A DNA stretch of 64,000 nt from Kineococcus sp. NBC_00420 (GCF_036021035.1 NZ_CP107930.1:2294001-2358000); one strand, 5' to 3'; positions 1-9,713 are shown, counted from the first letter of the stretch. Program-made: numbers and translations. Notes: generated by a model not told the origin, from the letters alone.

Positions 1-361
1 GGCAGACGACCTCGACGGGGTCCTGCGCGGGGAACAGCCACCCGTCGCGCGGGAGTTCCGCGGCGAAGACCGCCGTCGCCCGGTGGTAGTCGCGCAGGAG
101 TTCCGCAGCGCTCAGGAGGGCCGTCCGGGAGGCCGCCTCGTCACCGACCGGGTAGTTCGGGACGGTCCCGGGCAGGAAGTCGAGGAACTCGAAACCGTCG
201 ACGAGCCCGCGGACCCGGGGAACGGGGGCGAAGTCCTCGAGACGGCGCAACAACTCGTGGACCCTCGGGGTGTGGGGGCCGGTGGGACGACGTACGGCGT
301 CCCCCGTGCGGACCACCTCGTTGACCCCACCACCGGTGAGCACTTCCTCGTCCGACGCCAC
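1..361 (-). CDS. Phosphotransferase (APH/choline-kinase family), N-terminal part
   Basis: The first 120 residues are present; the gene runs off the left edge. I start it at GTG 361 because an AAAGGGGG ribosome-binding site lies a few bases upstream. The visible part resembles the N-lobe of aminoglycoside-phosphotransferase-fold enzymes: a GGVNEVVRTGDAV nucleotide-loop-like segment, a GFEFLDFLPG strand, and a LLSAAELLRDYHRAT helix of the kind that precedes the lobe boundary. The catalytic HGD and DxD motifs would lie outside the window. The family phosphorylates hydroxyls on small molecules (aminoglycosides, choline, fructosamine and others), so no substrate or resistance phenotype can be assigned. 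Confidence 0.7.
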   Translation of the reverse strand, partial: MASDEEVLTGGGVNEVVRTGDAVRRPTGPHTPRVHELLRRLEDFAPVPRVRGLVDGFEFLDFLPGTVPNYPVGDEAASRTALLSAAELLRDYHRATAVFAAELPRDGWLFPAQDPVEVVC

Positions 362-420
362 CGGAACCCCCTTTCGTTGCGCACCAGCCTGCCGCGGCGG
401 ACGGGCGCGGTCCAGTGGGC

Positions 421-1449
421 TCAGAGGGGCAGCACGTACGTCGGCGAGCCGACCTCCACGACCGAACGGTCGACGACGGTCAGGTCGTCGTCCAGCGTGA
501 GGTGCACGACGGCGTCGGAGTCCTGGGCGGCGACGTAGAGGTGGTGGCCGATCACCAGGACGTGGCGGGGGTTCGCGACCCCGATCGTCACGTCGCGCAC
601 GGCACGGGGGACGCCGTCGACGACCTCGAACAAGGTGATGACGTCGGCGCTGCGGTTGGCGACGACGAGACCCCACGGCGCGAGCGCGATCTCCGAGGGG
701 TACACGGGTTCGTCGCCGGAGCCGACCAGCGCGGAGGTGCGGACGGGGTCGGACAACCGGCCCTCCCGCAGCGTGAACGAGGTGACGCTCGCGTCGAGTT
801 CACCCGCGACGTGGACCCGGCCGGCGTCGACGACGGCGTGCCGCGGCCCGGTCCCCGGCGCCAGGTCGACGACCTGCACCGGGTCGGGCGAGGCGCCGTC
901 CGCGCCGAGGGTGTGGACCCGGACCTCGTCGGTCCCGAGGTCGAGGACGGCGAACGCGTCCGGCGCCAGCAGCCGCGTGGAGTGCGGGTGCGACGCCTCC
1001 TGGCGTTCGCGGTCCGGACCGGAACCGTTGCCGTGCAATGTCTGTCGCAGTCCGGTGACGACTCCCCCGGTCAGACCGAGGACCCCGACGCCCCCGCCGT
1101 AGTTCGCGGCGAGCACGACGTCGGGCGTCACGGTGAGGTGGCAGGGCGACGAACCCCCGCTGGACTGTTCACCGAGCAGTTCCCAGCGGCCGCCGTCGTA
1201 GCGGCGGGTGGAGACGAAACCCTCGTCGACCTCGTGGGCCGCGTGCACGAGACCGGGAGCTCCGGTCGCGAGGAAGGAGGGTGAAGCGCAGTCGGCGACG
1301 TGACCGGGACGGCCGAGCCGGCCGGAGGACGGGTCGCGCGGCACCAGCGTGATGCCCTGACCGCGGCCCCCGGTGGCGGAGGTGTAGGACCCGATGGCGA
1401 GGACCGTGGAACCGGTCGGCGATGACGTCACGGCCAGATCATGCCCCAC
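421..1449 (-). CDS. Lactonase-family (6-phosphogluconolactonase-like) beta-propeller protein
   Basis: A 342-residue protein with the features of the YbhE-type lactonase family, a seven-bladed propeller. It begins with a VLAIGSYT strand, carries a CHLTVTPDVVLAANYGGG segment (compare the NYxGGS motif of the family), and has SHPHSTRLL and GPRHAVV blade motifs that contribute active-site histidines and arginines in known members. The family hydrolyses 6-phosphogluconolactone in the pentose phosphate pathway, but many members have other or unknown substrates. It has no signal peptide, so it is predicted cytoplasmic. The start may be GTG 1449 or GTG 1431. It lies downstream of hspR on the same strand, only 19 bp away, so read-through from the heat-shock operon is possible. 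Confidence 0.75.
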   Translation of the reverse strand: MGHDLAVTSSPTGSTVLAIGSYTSATGGRGQGITLVPRDPSSGRLGRPGHVADCASPSFLATGAPGLVHAAHEVDEGFVSTRRYDGGRWELLGEQSSGGSSPCHLTVTPDVVLAANYGGGVGVLGLTGGVVTGLRQTLHGNGSGPDRERQEASHPHSTRLLAPDAFAVLDLGTDEVRVHTLGADGASPDPVQVVDLAPGTGPRHAVVDAGRVHVAGELDASVTSFTLREGRLSDPVRTSALVGSGDEPVYPSEIALAPWGLVVANRSADVITLFEVVDGVPRAVRDVTIGVANPRHVLVIGHHLYVAAQDSDAVVHLTLDDDLTVVDRSVVEVGSPTYVLPL

Positions 1450-1468
1450 ACCGGGGGCGGGGGCCGGG

Positions 1469-1891
1469 TCAACGGCGGGGTTCAGGCCGCCACACCACCA
1501 GGGCGTTGGAACGCTGTGACTCAGGGCGACGACCCATCGGGGTCGCGACGATGTCCCCGGCCATCCCGGCCGCGAAGATCCGCCGCGCCTGGGACCGCAC
1601 GAGCGCCACCTCGGCCTCGAGTTCCTCGACCCGCTGACCGAGGGCCAGCACGTGGTTCTCCAGGTCCATGATGCGTTTGATGCCCGCGAGGTTCACGCCG
1701 TCCTCCTGGGACAGCCGTTGCACCTCGCGCAGCTGCGCGACGTCGCGGGCGGAGTAGCGCCGCCCGCGGCCCCGCGCCCGGCTGGGCGAGACGAGGCCGA
1801 GGCGGTCGTACTGACGCAGCGTCTGCGGGTGCATGCCCGCGAGTTCGGCCGCGACCGAGATCACGAACAACGCGGTGTCGTCGTCGTACAC
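1469..1891 (-). CDS. hspR: MerR-family heat-shock repressor HspR
   Basis: A 140-residue MerR-type regulator. An N-terminal winged helix reads ALFVISVAAELAGMHPQTLR then QYDRLGLVSPSR, the hallmark of HspR, followed by RRYSARDVAQLREVQRL and a coiled-coil dimerisation helix. GTG 1891 is chosen because an AGGAGAGGGA ribosome-binding site precedes it; upstream in-frame sequence crosses a palindrome and is unlikely to be coding. HspR binds HAIR sites with DnaK as co-repressor and represses the dnaK operon. Two HAIR sites are visible upstream of dnaK (5519-5539 and 5582-5602), so the autoregulatory loop is complete here. The gene is last in the operon, separated from dnaJ by a 43-bp near-perfect hairpin that may reduce its expression. 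Confidence 0.93.
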   Translation of the reverse strand: MYDDDTALFVISVAAELAGMHPQTLRQYDRLGLVSPSRARGRGRRYSARDVAQLREVQRLSQEDGVNLAGIKRIMDLENHVLALGQRVEELEAEVALVRSQARRIFAAGMAGDIVATPMGRRPESQRSNALVVWRPEPRR

Positions 1892-1919
1892 ACTCCCTCT
1901 CCTCTCGTCTCGGCCCTCT

Positions 1920-1962
1920 CCACCCGTGGTCCCGCTGGGTTTCCCAGCGGGATCACGGGTGG
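1920..1962. repeat. Dispersed palindrome, copy 1 (dnaJ-hspR intercistronic hairpin)
   Basis: Two 20-bp arms (1920-1939 and 1943-1962) match at 19 of 20 positions around a TTT loop. The inner core, CCCGCTGGG-TTT-CCCAGCGGG, recurs at 37789-37817 and, with TTGCTGGG/CCCAGCAA, at 12392-12420. It lies inside the heat-shock operon between dnaJ and hspR, so it would act as an attenuator or mRNA-processing site here rather than as an end-of-operon terminator. No U-tract follows. Confidence 0.8.
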
Positions 1963-1973
1963 AACGGGGTGGG

Positions 1974-3011
1974 TCAGCTGCGGGCGCGGTCGGCGAGACC
2001 GGCCCGCGGGTCCTCGCCGGCGGTGGCCGCGGCGAACGCCTCGACGGCCTCGCGCACCGCCCCGTCGACACGTTGCGGCACGACGACGTCGAGGGTGACG
2101 AACAGGTCGCCCCGGTCGTCGTCCGTGCGTGACCGCTTGACACCGCGGCCCTTGAGCCGCAACGACCGTCCCGACGGGGTTCCCGCCGGAACCTTCACCT
2201 TGACGGCCACGCCGTCCAGGGTCGGGACCTCGACGGTCGCGCCCAGCACGGCCTCGTCGAAGGAGACCGGCAGAGTCATCCGCAGGTCGTCACCGTCCCG
2301 CTTGAACACCGGGTGCGGTTCGACGTTCACGGCGACCAGCAGGTCGCCCGCCGTGCCGCCGGGGCCGGGCATCCCCTTGCCGCGCAGGCGGACCTTCTGC
2401 CCGTCCCGGACACCCTGGGGCAGCCGGACGTTGACGTTGCGGGCCGGGCCGCCGCGCGGGTCGGGGACCCGCAGCGACACGGTCTTGCCGTCGAGGGCGT
2501 CACGGAAGGACACCCGGGCCGAGGCCTCGAGGTCCTGACCGCGCTGCGGCGGAGCCTGACCGCCCGGGAACCCCGCGCCACCGCCCTGACCGAACAACCC
2601 CCCGAGCAGGTCCTCGAAACCACCCGCGGAACCCCCACCGGGGGTGCCGAAGCGCACCCCGCCGGGGGCACGCCCGCCGCCCTGGTTGAACAGGCCGCCG
2701 AGGAGGTCCTCGAACCCCGCGCCGCCACCGGCCGCGCCGGGCCCGGAACCCCCGGAGGAGAACCTGGCCCCGCCGCCGACCATCGCGCGGACACCGTCGT
2801 ACTGCCGGCGCTGCTCGGGGTCGGAGAGGATCGCGTACGCCTCCCCGACCTCCTTGAACCTCGCCTCGGCGGCCGCGTCACCCGGGTTGGCGTCCGGGTG
2901 CAGCGTCCGGGCCTTCTTGCGGTAGGCCTTCTTGATCTCCGCCGTGTCCGCGTCGTGGGCGACGCCGAGAACGGCGTAGAAGTCCTTCTCCGCCCAGTCC
3001 TGCATGCTCAC
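1974..3011 (-). CDS. dnaJ: DnaJ co-chaperone lacking the zinc-finger domain
   Basis: A 345-residue Hsp40 that stimulates DnaK ATPase and delivers substrates. The J domain covers residues about 10-75, with the HPD motif at 38-40. A long Gly/Phe-rich linker (about 78-160) contains two near-identical GFEDLLGGLF modules and goes directly into the C-terminal beta-sandwich substrate-binding domains (about 165-320). The CxxCxGxG zinc-finger repeats of class A DnaJ are absent, so this is a class B (CbpA-like) protein. The start is GTG 3011 or ATG 3005, downstream of an AGGAGGGGGG ribosome-binding site. It sits 31 bp downstream of grpE in the heat-shock operon. Confidence 0.93.
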   Translation of the reverse strand: MSMQDWAEKDFYAVLGVAHDADTAEIKKAYRKKARTLHPDANPGDAAAEARFKEVGEAYAILSDPEQRRQYDGVRAMVGGGARFSSGGSGPGAAGGGAGFEDLLGGLFNQGGGRAPGGVRFGTPGGGSAGGFEDLLGGLFGQGGGAGFPGGQAPPQRGQDLEASARVSFRDALDGKTVSLRVPDPRGGPARNVNVRLPQGVRDGQKVRLRGKGMPGPGGTAGDLLVAVNVEPHPVFKRDGDDLRMTLPVSFDEAVLGATVEVPTLDGVAVKVKVPAGTPSGRSLRLKGRGVKRSRTDDDRGDLFVTLDVVVPQRVDGAVREAVEAFAAATAGEDPRAGLADRARS

Positions 3012-3042
3012 GAACGTCCCCCCTCCTCAGACCTGGTCGAGT

Positions 3043-3626
3043 TCATCCCTGCGGGTCGGCCACCGCGACGCGGGCCGGACGCAGCACCCGTTCCGCGAAC
3101 CGGTACCCCGGCTGGAGGATCTGGACGCACGTCGCGACCTCGTACTCGTCGGAGTGGCTGTGCATGAGCGCCTCGTGGACGGCCGGGTCGAACGGTTCCC
3201 CGGCCTCCCCGTAGCGCTCGAGGCCGAACCGCGTGAGCGTCGCCTCGAGCTTGTCGGCGATGGCGACGAACGGACCGGTGAGGTCGCCGTGCTGCCGCGC
3301 GAGGTGGACGTCGTCGAGGACCGGCAGCAGCGACTCGGCCACGCCCGCGAGCGCCGTGTTCTTGGCGACGTCGCGGTCGCGTTCGACGCGCTTGCGGTAG
3401 TTCGCGTACTCCGCGTTCAGCCGCTGGAGCTCGTCGAGGCGCTGGGCCGCGAGGCTCTGCGCCGCGTCGAGGTCGGCCTCGGCCGCGCCGTCGTTCGGGC
3501 CGCCCACGGTGGGCGCGGCCGGAGCGGGTTCGGCCGCGGGAGCGCCCCGGACCTCACCCGTCTCCGGGTCGAGCCTGCGGTTGTCGCGGACCACGACGGA
3601 TTCGTCCTGCTGGTGGTCCTCCGCCA

Positions 3627-3630
<4 letters not shown>
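3043..3630 (-). CDS. grpE: Nucleotide exchange factor GrpE
   Basis: A 195-residue protein that releases ADP from DnaK. The N-terminus (1-55) is acidic and disordered. It is followed by a coiled-coil helix containing [21 protein letters not shown] and the conserved C-terminal beta domain with the [14 protein letters not shown] signature of the family. GTG 3630 overlaps the dnaK stop by four bases and ATG 3627 by one; either gives translational coupling to dnaK. No independent promoter is apparent. Confidence 0.96.
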
Positions 3631-5486
<1,856 letters not shown>

Positions 5487-5518
5487 GGCTTGAAGCCCTC
5501 TTCCTGCGCTGGGTGAGT

Positions 5519-5539
5519 GTTGAGCGTTCTCCACTCAAG
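5519..5539 (-). promoter_or_regulatory. HAIR operator 1 (HspR-binding site)
   Basis: On the minus strand the sequence reads CTTGAGT-N7-GCTCAAC, against the HAIR consensus CTTGAGT-N7-ACTCAAG. One half is perfect, the other matches 5 of 7, and the spacing is exact. It overlaps the predicted -10/start region of the dnaK promoter, consistent with direct repression. Confidence 0.85.
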
Positions 5540-5565
5540 TCTGCCCAACGCCCCGGATCTGTCAA
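5537..5565 (-). promoter_or_regulatory. Predicted dnaK promoter
   Basis: On the minus strand a perfect TTGACA -35 box (5565-5560) is followed after 17 bp by a weak AGACTT -10 (5542-5537). This vegetative promoter is bracketed by the two HAIR sites. Confidence 0.55.
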
Positions 5566-5581
5566 GCCGGAACGTCGGCAA

Positions 5582-5602
5582 CTTGAGTCTGATGGGCTCA
5601 AC
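5582..5602. promoter_or_regulatory. HAIR operator 2 (HspR-binding site)
   Basis: On the plus strand it reads CTTGAGT-N7-GCTCAAC, the same half-site combination and spacing as HAIR 1, in the opposite orientation. It lies upstream of the dnaK -35 box and 16 bp before the likely TTG start of the divergent DUF3616 gene, so it may control both directions. Confidence 0.85.
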
Positions 5603-5618
5603 TCACGAGGAGGGGGTC

Positions 5619-6749
5619 TTGTTCCCGACGGGGGAACTCGGGGGGAGAACCGTTCGCTCTCAGGACGTGGAACCCCTGCGCCGGCTGCCCCTGCACTTCG
5701 ACGAGGCGTCGAAGGCCGGGATGACCCACGTGAACCTCTCCGCCGTCCGCGCCGACGGCCCCCACCTCTGGGTGGCGGGCGACGAGACCGCCACGGTCGA
5801 ACGGCTGACGGCCGTCGTCGAGGACGGCCGGGTCCAGGGCTACGACCGTCAGGTCAGCGTTCCCCTGGCCGAACTCGTCGACCTGCCCGGACCGCACGAC
5901 GAGGAGGCCGACGTCGAGGGCCTGGCCCGCAGCGGCCCCTGGCTGTGGGCCGTCGGTTCGCACAGCCTGAAGCGCAAGCGGATCCGCGACCACGACGACA
6001 AGGCCCGCCGGCGCCTCGGCCGGGTCGTGCGCGAACCCAACCGGTTCGTCCTCGTCCGACTGCCGATCGACCCGGCGACCGGCCTCCCCGCCCGCGAGGT
6101 CGACGTCGACGGCGAGACCCGCACCGCGGCCGTCCTCGGGGCCCACGACGACGACCTGAGCACCCACCTCGCCGACGACGACCTCATCGCACCGTTCCTC
6201 GCGATCCCCTCGAAGGACAACGGCCTCGACATCGAGGGCATCGCCGTCCACCACTCCCCCGACGGCGACCGGCTCTGGGTCGGTCTGCGCGGGCCGGTGC
6301 TGCGCGGCTGGGCGGTCCTGCTGGAACTGCGCCCCCGCACCCACCGCAGGAACCCGGGCCGCCTCGTCCTGGAGGAGTTCGCGGACGGCACGACCTACCG
6401 GCTGCACCTGCTCGACCTGCGAGGCCTCGGCATCCGCGACCTCTGCCCCGACGGGGACGACCTGCTCGTGCTCAGCGGCCCCTCGATGGGTCTCTCGGGA
6501 CCGGTGCGCGTGCACCGCTGGATCGGCGGGTGCGTGACCGAGGCCGCCGACGTCGTCCGGGCCGCGGAGCTCCCGGTGGTCCTGGACCTCCCGCACGGCC
6601 AGGGCGAGGACCACCCCGAGGGGATCACCCTCCTCCCCGCCGACGTCACCGGGACCGTGGCTCAACTGCTGGTCGTCCTCGACTCCCCCGCGCCGCAGCG
6701 ACACACTCCCGACGGCGGGATGCTCGCCGACCTGTGGGACCTCACCTGA
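5619..6749 (+). CDS. DUF3616 domain protein
   Basis: A protein of about 376 residues of the DUF3616 family, function unknown, with a predicted beta-propeller-like repeat of short strands such as GPHLWVAGDET, GPWLWAVGSHS and GDRLWVGLRGP. The DIEGIAV and DLRGLGIRDLCPDGDDLLVLSGP segments are family hallmarks. I place the start at TTG 5619 because AGGAGG (5608-5613) lies five bases upstream; ATG 5592 is inside HAIR site 2 and GTG 5667 is a weaker alternative. No signal peptide is visible. It is divergent from dnaK and may share heat-shock control through HAIR 2. Confidence 0.75.
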   Translation: MFPTGELGGRTVRSQDVEPLRRLPLHFDEASKAGMTHVNLSAVRADGPHLWVAGDETATVERLTAVVEDGRVQGYDRQVSVPLAELVDLPGPHDEEADVEGLARSGPWLWAVGSHSLKRKRIRDHDDKARRRLGRVVREPNRFVLVRLPIDPATGLPAREVDVDGETRTAAVLGAHDDDLSTHLADDDLIAPFLAIPSKDNGLDIEGIAVHHSPDGDRLWVGLRGPVLRGWAVLLELRPRTHRRNPGRLVLEEFADGTTYRLHLLDLRGLGIRDLCPDGDDLLVLSGPSMGLSGPVRVHRWIGGCVTEAADVVRAAELPVVLDLPHGQGEDHPEGITLLPADVTGTVAQLLVVLDSPAPQRHTPDGGMLADLWDLT

Positions 6750-6764
6750 GGCTCAGCCCGACAC

Positions 6765-7634
6765 TCAGCCCACCGACGTGACGAACGCTCCCCCCACCAG
6801 CCGGAGCACCAGCGGCAGGGCGGCGACGACCACCCCGACGATCACCAGGACGGTGTCCGCGCGTCGCCAGGGAGCGGGCAGCGCCCAGCTGCGGCGCAGC
6901 GCCGTGTCGCCGGCGAACCCCCGGGCGTCCATCGCGACGGACGTCCGTCCCGCCCGCCGCACCGCGTCGACGAGCAACCCGAACGCCGTCGAGGCCGACC
7001 ACCGCGAGCGCGACAGCGGGCCCCGTCCGGGGCCGAACCCGCGGACCCGGCGGGCGGCGGCGATCTGCGCCCAGGACGCGGCGAGGGTGTCGAGCTGACC
7101 GAGGGCGGTCACGACGGCCACGACGACGCGTCCGGGCAGCCGGAGCCGCTGGGCGAGGTGGTCGCCGGCCTCGGCCGGGTCGATCCAGCCGAGCAGGAGC
7201 GCACCGGGGAGGACGAGCACGAGCAGGCGCAGGGACGCCGTCAACGCCGTCCACAGGGGTTCGGCACTGCTGCCGGCGACGACCGTGGACCACCCGACGG
7301 AGACCGCGGCGACCAGCAGCGGCAACGACCGCACCAGGAACGCGCGCCGGTCACCGACGACGAGCGGGAGGCAGAGCAGTTGCACGGCAAGGGCTCCGGC
7401 CGCCTGCCACCACTCCTGGACGGCGAAGGCGCCGACGGCGCAGAGCACCCCGACGGCCAGCAGCGGCAGGGGTCCGCAGTGCCGGACGAGAGGCCCGGGA
7501 CCGGCGCTGCGCCGTTGCGCGGCCGTCGGTGGAACCCCGTCGTCCACAGGTGTGGGGTGCAGTCCCACAACCTTGTCCACAGGTGTGTGCACAGTCCTGT
7601 GGACATCGCTGTGGAGGACTTCACCGTCCTTCAC
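6765..7634 (-). CDS. ykoC: ECF transporter transmembrane (EcfT/CbiQ-type) subunit YkoC
   Basis: A protein of up to 289 residues with four to five membrane segments and a conserved cytoplasmic coupling region: ARRVRGFGPGRG and AMDARGFAGD are the two A-R-G motifs by which EcfT subunits dock on the ATPases. GTG 7634 overlaps the ykoD stop (GTGA). That start adds about 60 polar residues before the first membrane helix, encoded by the DnaA-box-like cluster at 7540-7618, which is unusual for the family. A start at an internal GTG near 7565 or 7528 would leave the cluster non-coding or only partly coding. It is the last gene of the TPP-riboswitch operon, so the cargo is predicted to be thiamine or its HMP precursor. 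Confidence 0.85.
   Translation of the reverse strand: MKDGEVLHSDVHRTVHTPVDKVVGLHPTPVDDGVPPTAAQRRSAGPGPLVRHCGPLPLLAVGVLCAVGAFAVQEWWQAAGALAVQLLCLPLVVGDRRAFLVRSLPLLVAAVSVGWSTVVAGSSAEPLWTALTASLRLLVLVLPGALLLGWIDPAEAGDHLAQRLRLPGRVVVAVVTALGQLDTLAASWAQIAAARRVRGFGPGRGPLSRSRWSASTAFGLLVDAVRRAGRTSVAMDARGFAGDTALRRSWALPAPWRRADTVLVIVGVVVAALPLVLRLVGGAFVTSVG
7540..7618. promoter_or_regulatory. Cluster of four DnaA-box-like 9-mers
   Basis: Sites are TCGTCCACA (7540-7548, +), TTGTCCACA (7573-7581, +, the actinobacterial consensus), ATGTCCACA (7606-7598, -) and TCCTCCACA (7618-7610, -). The first two lie in 13-bp direct repeats of GTCCACAGGTGTG spaced 33 bp, about three helical turns. The cluster covers the extreme 5' end of ykoC. 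It could be a DnaA titration or regulatory site, or a coincidence of His/Val/Thr codons. Confidence 0.45.
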
Positions 7635-9145
7635 GCCGCCGCCGCCCCGCGCGAGCTGCGACCGGCGACGAGGTGGACCCCGGCGCCCGTGGCGACGGCG
7701 TGGACCAGACCGGCGTCGTGCGTGCTGACGGCGACGGCGGCCCCGTCCCGGGCCGCACCCGCGAGCAGTCCCGCGACGACGGCCCAGGTACCCCGGTCCT
7801 GCCCGACGCTCGGTTCGTCGGCGAGCAGCAGCGCCGGGCCGGCGGCCAGGGCGGCCGCGAGCGCCAGTCGTCGTTGTTCGCCGCCGGAGAGCCGGAAGGG
7901 GTTGACGTCGGCGCGCTCCCGCAGGCCGAGGACGTCGAGCAGGGCGTCGGCCCGGGCGGTGTCCCGACCGAGGACCCGGGGGGTCGCCCGGACCTCGCCC
8001 CGGACGTCGGTGGCGAGGAAGGAGTGCTCCGGGGACTGCGGGACCCACCCGGTCCGGGCGGCCAGGTCGCGCGAGCGCCAGGTGTGCGGTGCGGGACGTC
8101 CCGGGGGGGCGAACCCGGTCGCGGCGACGAGGTCGCCGGTGGGGCGCTCGAGCCCGCCGAGGACGGCCAGCAGGCTGGACTTCCCCGACCCGCTGTCGCC
8201 GGTCAGGGGGGTCGTGACGCCGGCGCGGAGGGTGACGTCCACGTCGTGCAGCACGGTGACGGGTGGGGTCGGGCGCAGTCCACGGCGGCGGCGGACCAGT
8301 CCCAGCCCGTTGCCGCGCAGCACGTCTCCCACGACGTGCAGGTCCGGGCGGAGCAGCCCCGCCGGGAGGTCGAGCGGCTGCGGGGCGGGAGCCCCGGGCA
8401 GCCAGAGCCCGTCGGCCAGCAGGGCCGGGTCGGCGAGGACCCGGTCCGGGGGGCCGTCGGCACGGACCCGGCCGTCGCGGCCGAGGACGACGACGCGGTC
8501 GACGTGCGGGGCCCACCCGGCGAGGTCGTGGTCGACGACGACGAGCCCGCGGTCGCGGGCGGCCTCGAGCACCGCGGCGCGCACGGCCCGGGCGGTGGGG
8601 GCGTCGAGCATCGAGGTGGGTTCGTCCAGCAGCAGCACGCCGGGGTCGGCGGCCAGCGTCCCGGCGAGGGCGAGCCGCTGGCGTTCCCCCCCGGACAGCG
8701 TGACGACCTCGCGGTCGCGACCGGCGGTGTAGCGGGCGGCCGCGTGGGCGCGGGCCACCCGCTGCCAGATCAGCGACCGGTCCAGGCCGGCGTTCTCGGG
8801 CCCGAACGCGGTGTCCCGGCCGGCGAGCTCGGCGACGACGGCGTCGAGGGGGTCCTGGACCAGGAGCCCGACCTCCCCGGCGCGCGGAGCCCGACCGTCG
8901 AGCAGGACCTCGCCGTTCGCGTCGACGTCGTCCTCGAGGAGTCCCGCGAGCGCCCGCAGGACGGTCGACTTGCCCGCCCCGCTGGGCCCCACGAGCAGGA
9001 CCCGTTCCCCGTGCCGGAGGTCGAGGTCCACGTCGGCCACCACGGGTCGACGGGACCCCGCGGGGGTGACCGTCAGGCCGCGCAGGGTCAGGTCAGCCAC
9101 GGTCGCGGGCGCGGCCGTGGTGCTCGCGGCCGGCGGCGAAGGCAC
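7631..9145 (-). CDS. ykoD: ECF transporter double ATP-binding subunit YkoD
   Basis: A protein of about 504 residues with two complete ABC cassettes. The first has Walker A GPSGAGKST (about residue 54), signature LSGGERQR and Walker B LLLDEP. The second has Walker A GDSGSGKSS, signature LSGGEQRR and Walker B LLADEP. Fused EcfA dimers of this sort energise ECF vitamin transporters. The start is uncertain: GTG 9145 overlaps ykoE by 53 bp, while GTG 9100 overlaps by 8 bp and begins directly before the first conserved strand. It sits between ykoE and ykoC in the thiamine/HMP operon. Confidence 0.9.
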   Translation of the reverse strand: MPSPPAASTTAAPATVADLTLRGLTVTPAGSRRPVVADVDLDLRHGERVLLVGPSGAGKSTVLRALAGLLEDDVDANGEVLLDGRAPRAGEVGLLVQDPLDAVVAELAGRDTAFGPENAGLDRSLIWQRVARAHAAARYTAGRDREVVTLSGGERQRLALAGTLAADPGVLLLDEPTSMLDAPTARAVRAAVLEAARDRGLVVVDHDLAGWAPHVDRVVVLGRDGRVRADGPPDRVLADPALLADGLWLPGAPAPQPLDLPAGLLRPDLHVVGDVLRGNGLGLVRRRRGLRPTPPVTVLHDVDVTLRAGVTTPLTGDSGSGKSSLLAVLGGLERPTGDLVAATGFAPPGRPAPHTWRSRDLAARTGWVPQSPEHSFLATDVRGEVRATPRVLGRDTARADALLDVLGLRERADVNPFRLSGGEQRRLALAAALAAGPALLLADEPSVGQDRGTWAVVAGLLAGAARDGAAVAVSTHDAGLVHAVATGAGVHLVAGRSSRGAAAA

Positions 9146-9713
9146 CGAGCGCGCCGGAACGGGCCAGTCCCCGCACCAGCAGCCAGCCGCCCAGGCCGGC
9201 GACGACGGCGCCGGAGACGGCGAAGGTGCCCACGTAGAAGAGGCGCCAGCCGAGGTCCCAGGTCCCGTCGTAGCGGTAGAACTGCTCGAAGAGCCCTTCC
9301 AGGACCCCGGCGAGGATCCCGCCGAGGACGGCGACGGGCGGTCCGAAGCGGCGCCAGGCGAACAGCGCGACGGCGATCTCGACCCCGACGCCCTGGATCG
9401 TGCCCGAGACCAGGGTCGTGATGCCCCAGTAGTTGCCGAGCAGCGCCTCGACGGTCGCGGCGACCATCTCGGCGAGCAGCGCGGCGCCCGGGCGGCGGAT
9501 CACGAGGGCGGCGACGACGGCCGGCAGCAGCCAGACCCCGGCGACGAGGCCCTTGAGCGGCGGCAGCGCCGCGAACAGCGGTTCGACGGCGAGGTACAGC
9601 ACGTCCCAGCCCCAGAAGACGACGCCGAACGCGACGCCGAGGACGGCGGCGGTGACGAGGTCGACGGTGCGCCAGTGCGCGGTCCCGCGCGAGCGGGTGA
9701 GGGTGGTGCTCAT
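9093..9713 (-). CDS. ykoE: ECF transporter substrate-binding S component (thiamine/HMP), YkoE-like
   Basis: A 206-residue membrane protein with about six hydrophobic segments. The initial WRTVDLVTAAVLGVAFGVVF, the GLVAGVWLLPAVVAALVIRRPGAA stretch and the NYWGITTLVSGTIQGVGVE loop are typical of YkoE proteins, which capture hydroxymethylpyrimidine or thiamine. ATG 9713 is supported by an AGGAGGACCACC ribosome-binding site. A TPP riboswitch lies about 60 bp upstream, which makes the substrate prediction strong. It is first in the ykoE-ykoD-ykoC operon. Confidence 0.92.
   Translation of the reverse strand: MSTTLTRSRGTAHWRTVDLVTAAVLGVAFGVVFWGWDVLYLAVEPLFAALPPLKGLVAGVWLLPAVVAALVIRRPGAALLAEMVAATVEALLGNYWGITTLVSGTIQGVGVEIAVALFAWRRFGPPVAVLGGILAGVLEGLFEQFYRYDGTWDLGWRLFYVGTFAVSGAVVAGLGGWLLVRGLARSGALGAFAAGREHHGRARDRG

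Noticed and set aside
1-361. Aminoglycoside-resistance gene
   Set aside because: The family fold is recognisable, but the catalytic motifs are outside the window and the family has many non-resistance members.
5592-5618. ATG start for the DUF3616 gene inside the HAIR operator
   Set aside because: It has no ribosome-binding site and would place coding sequence in an HspR operator; TTG 5619 has AGGAGG at the right distance.
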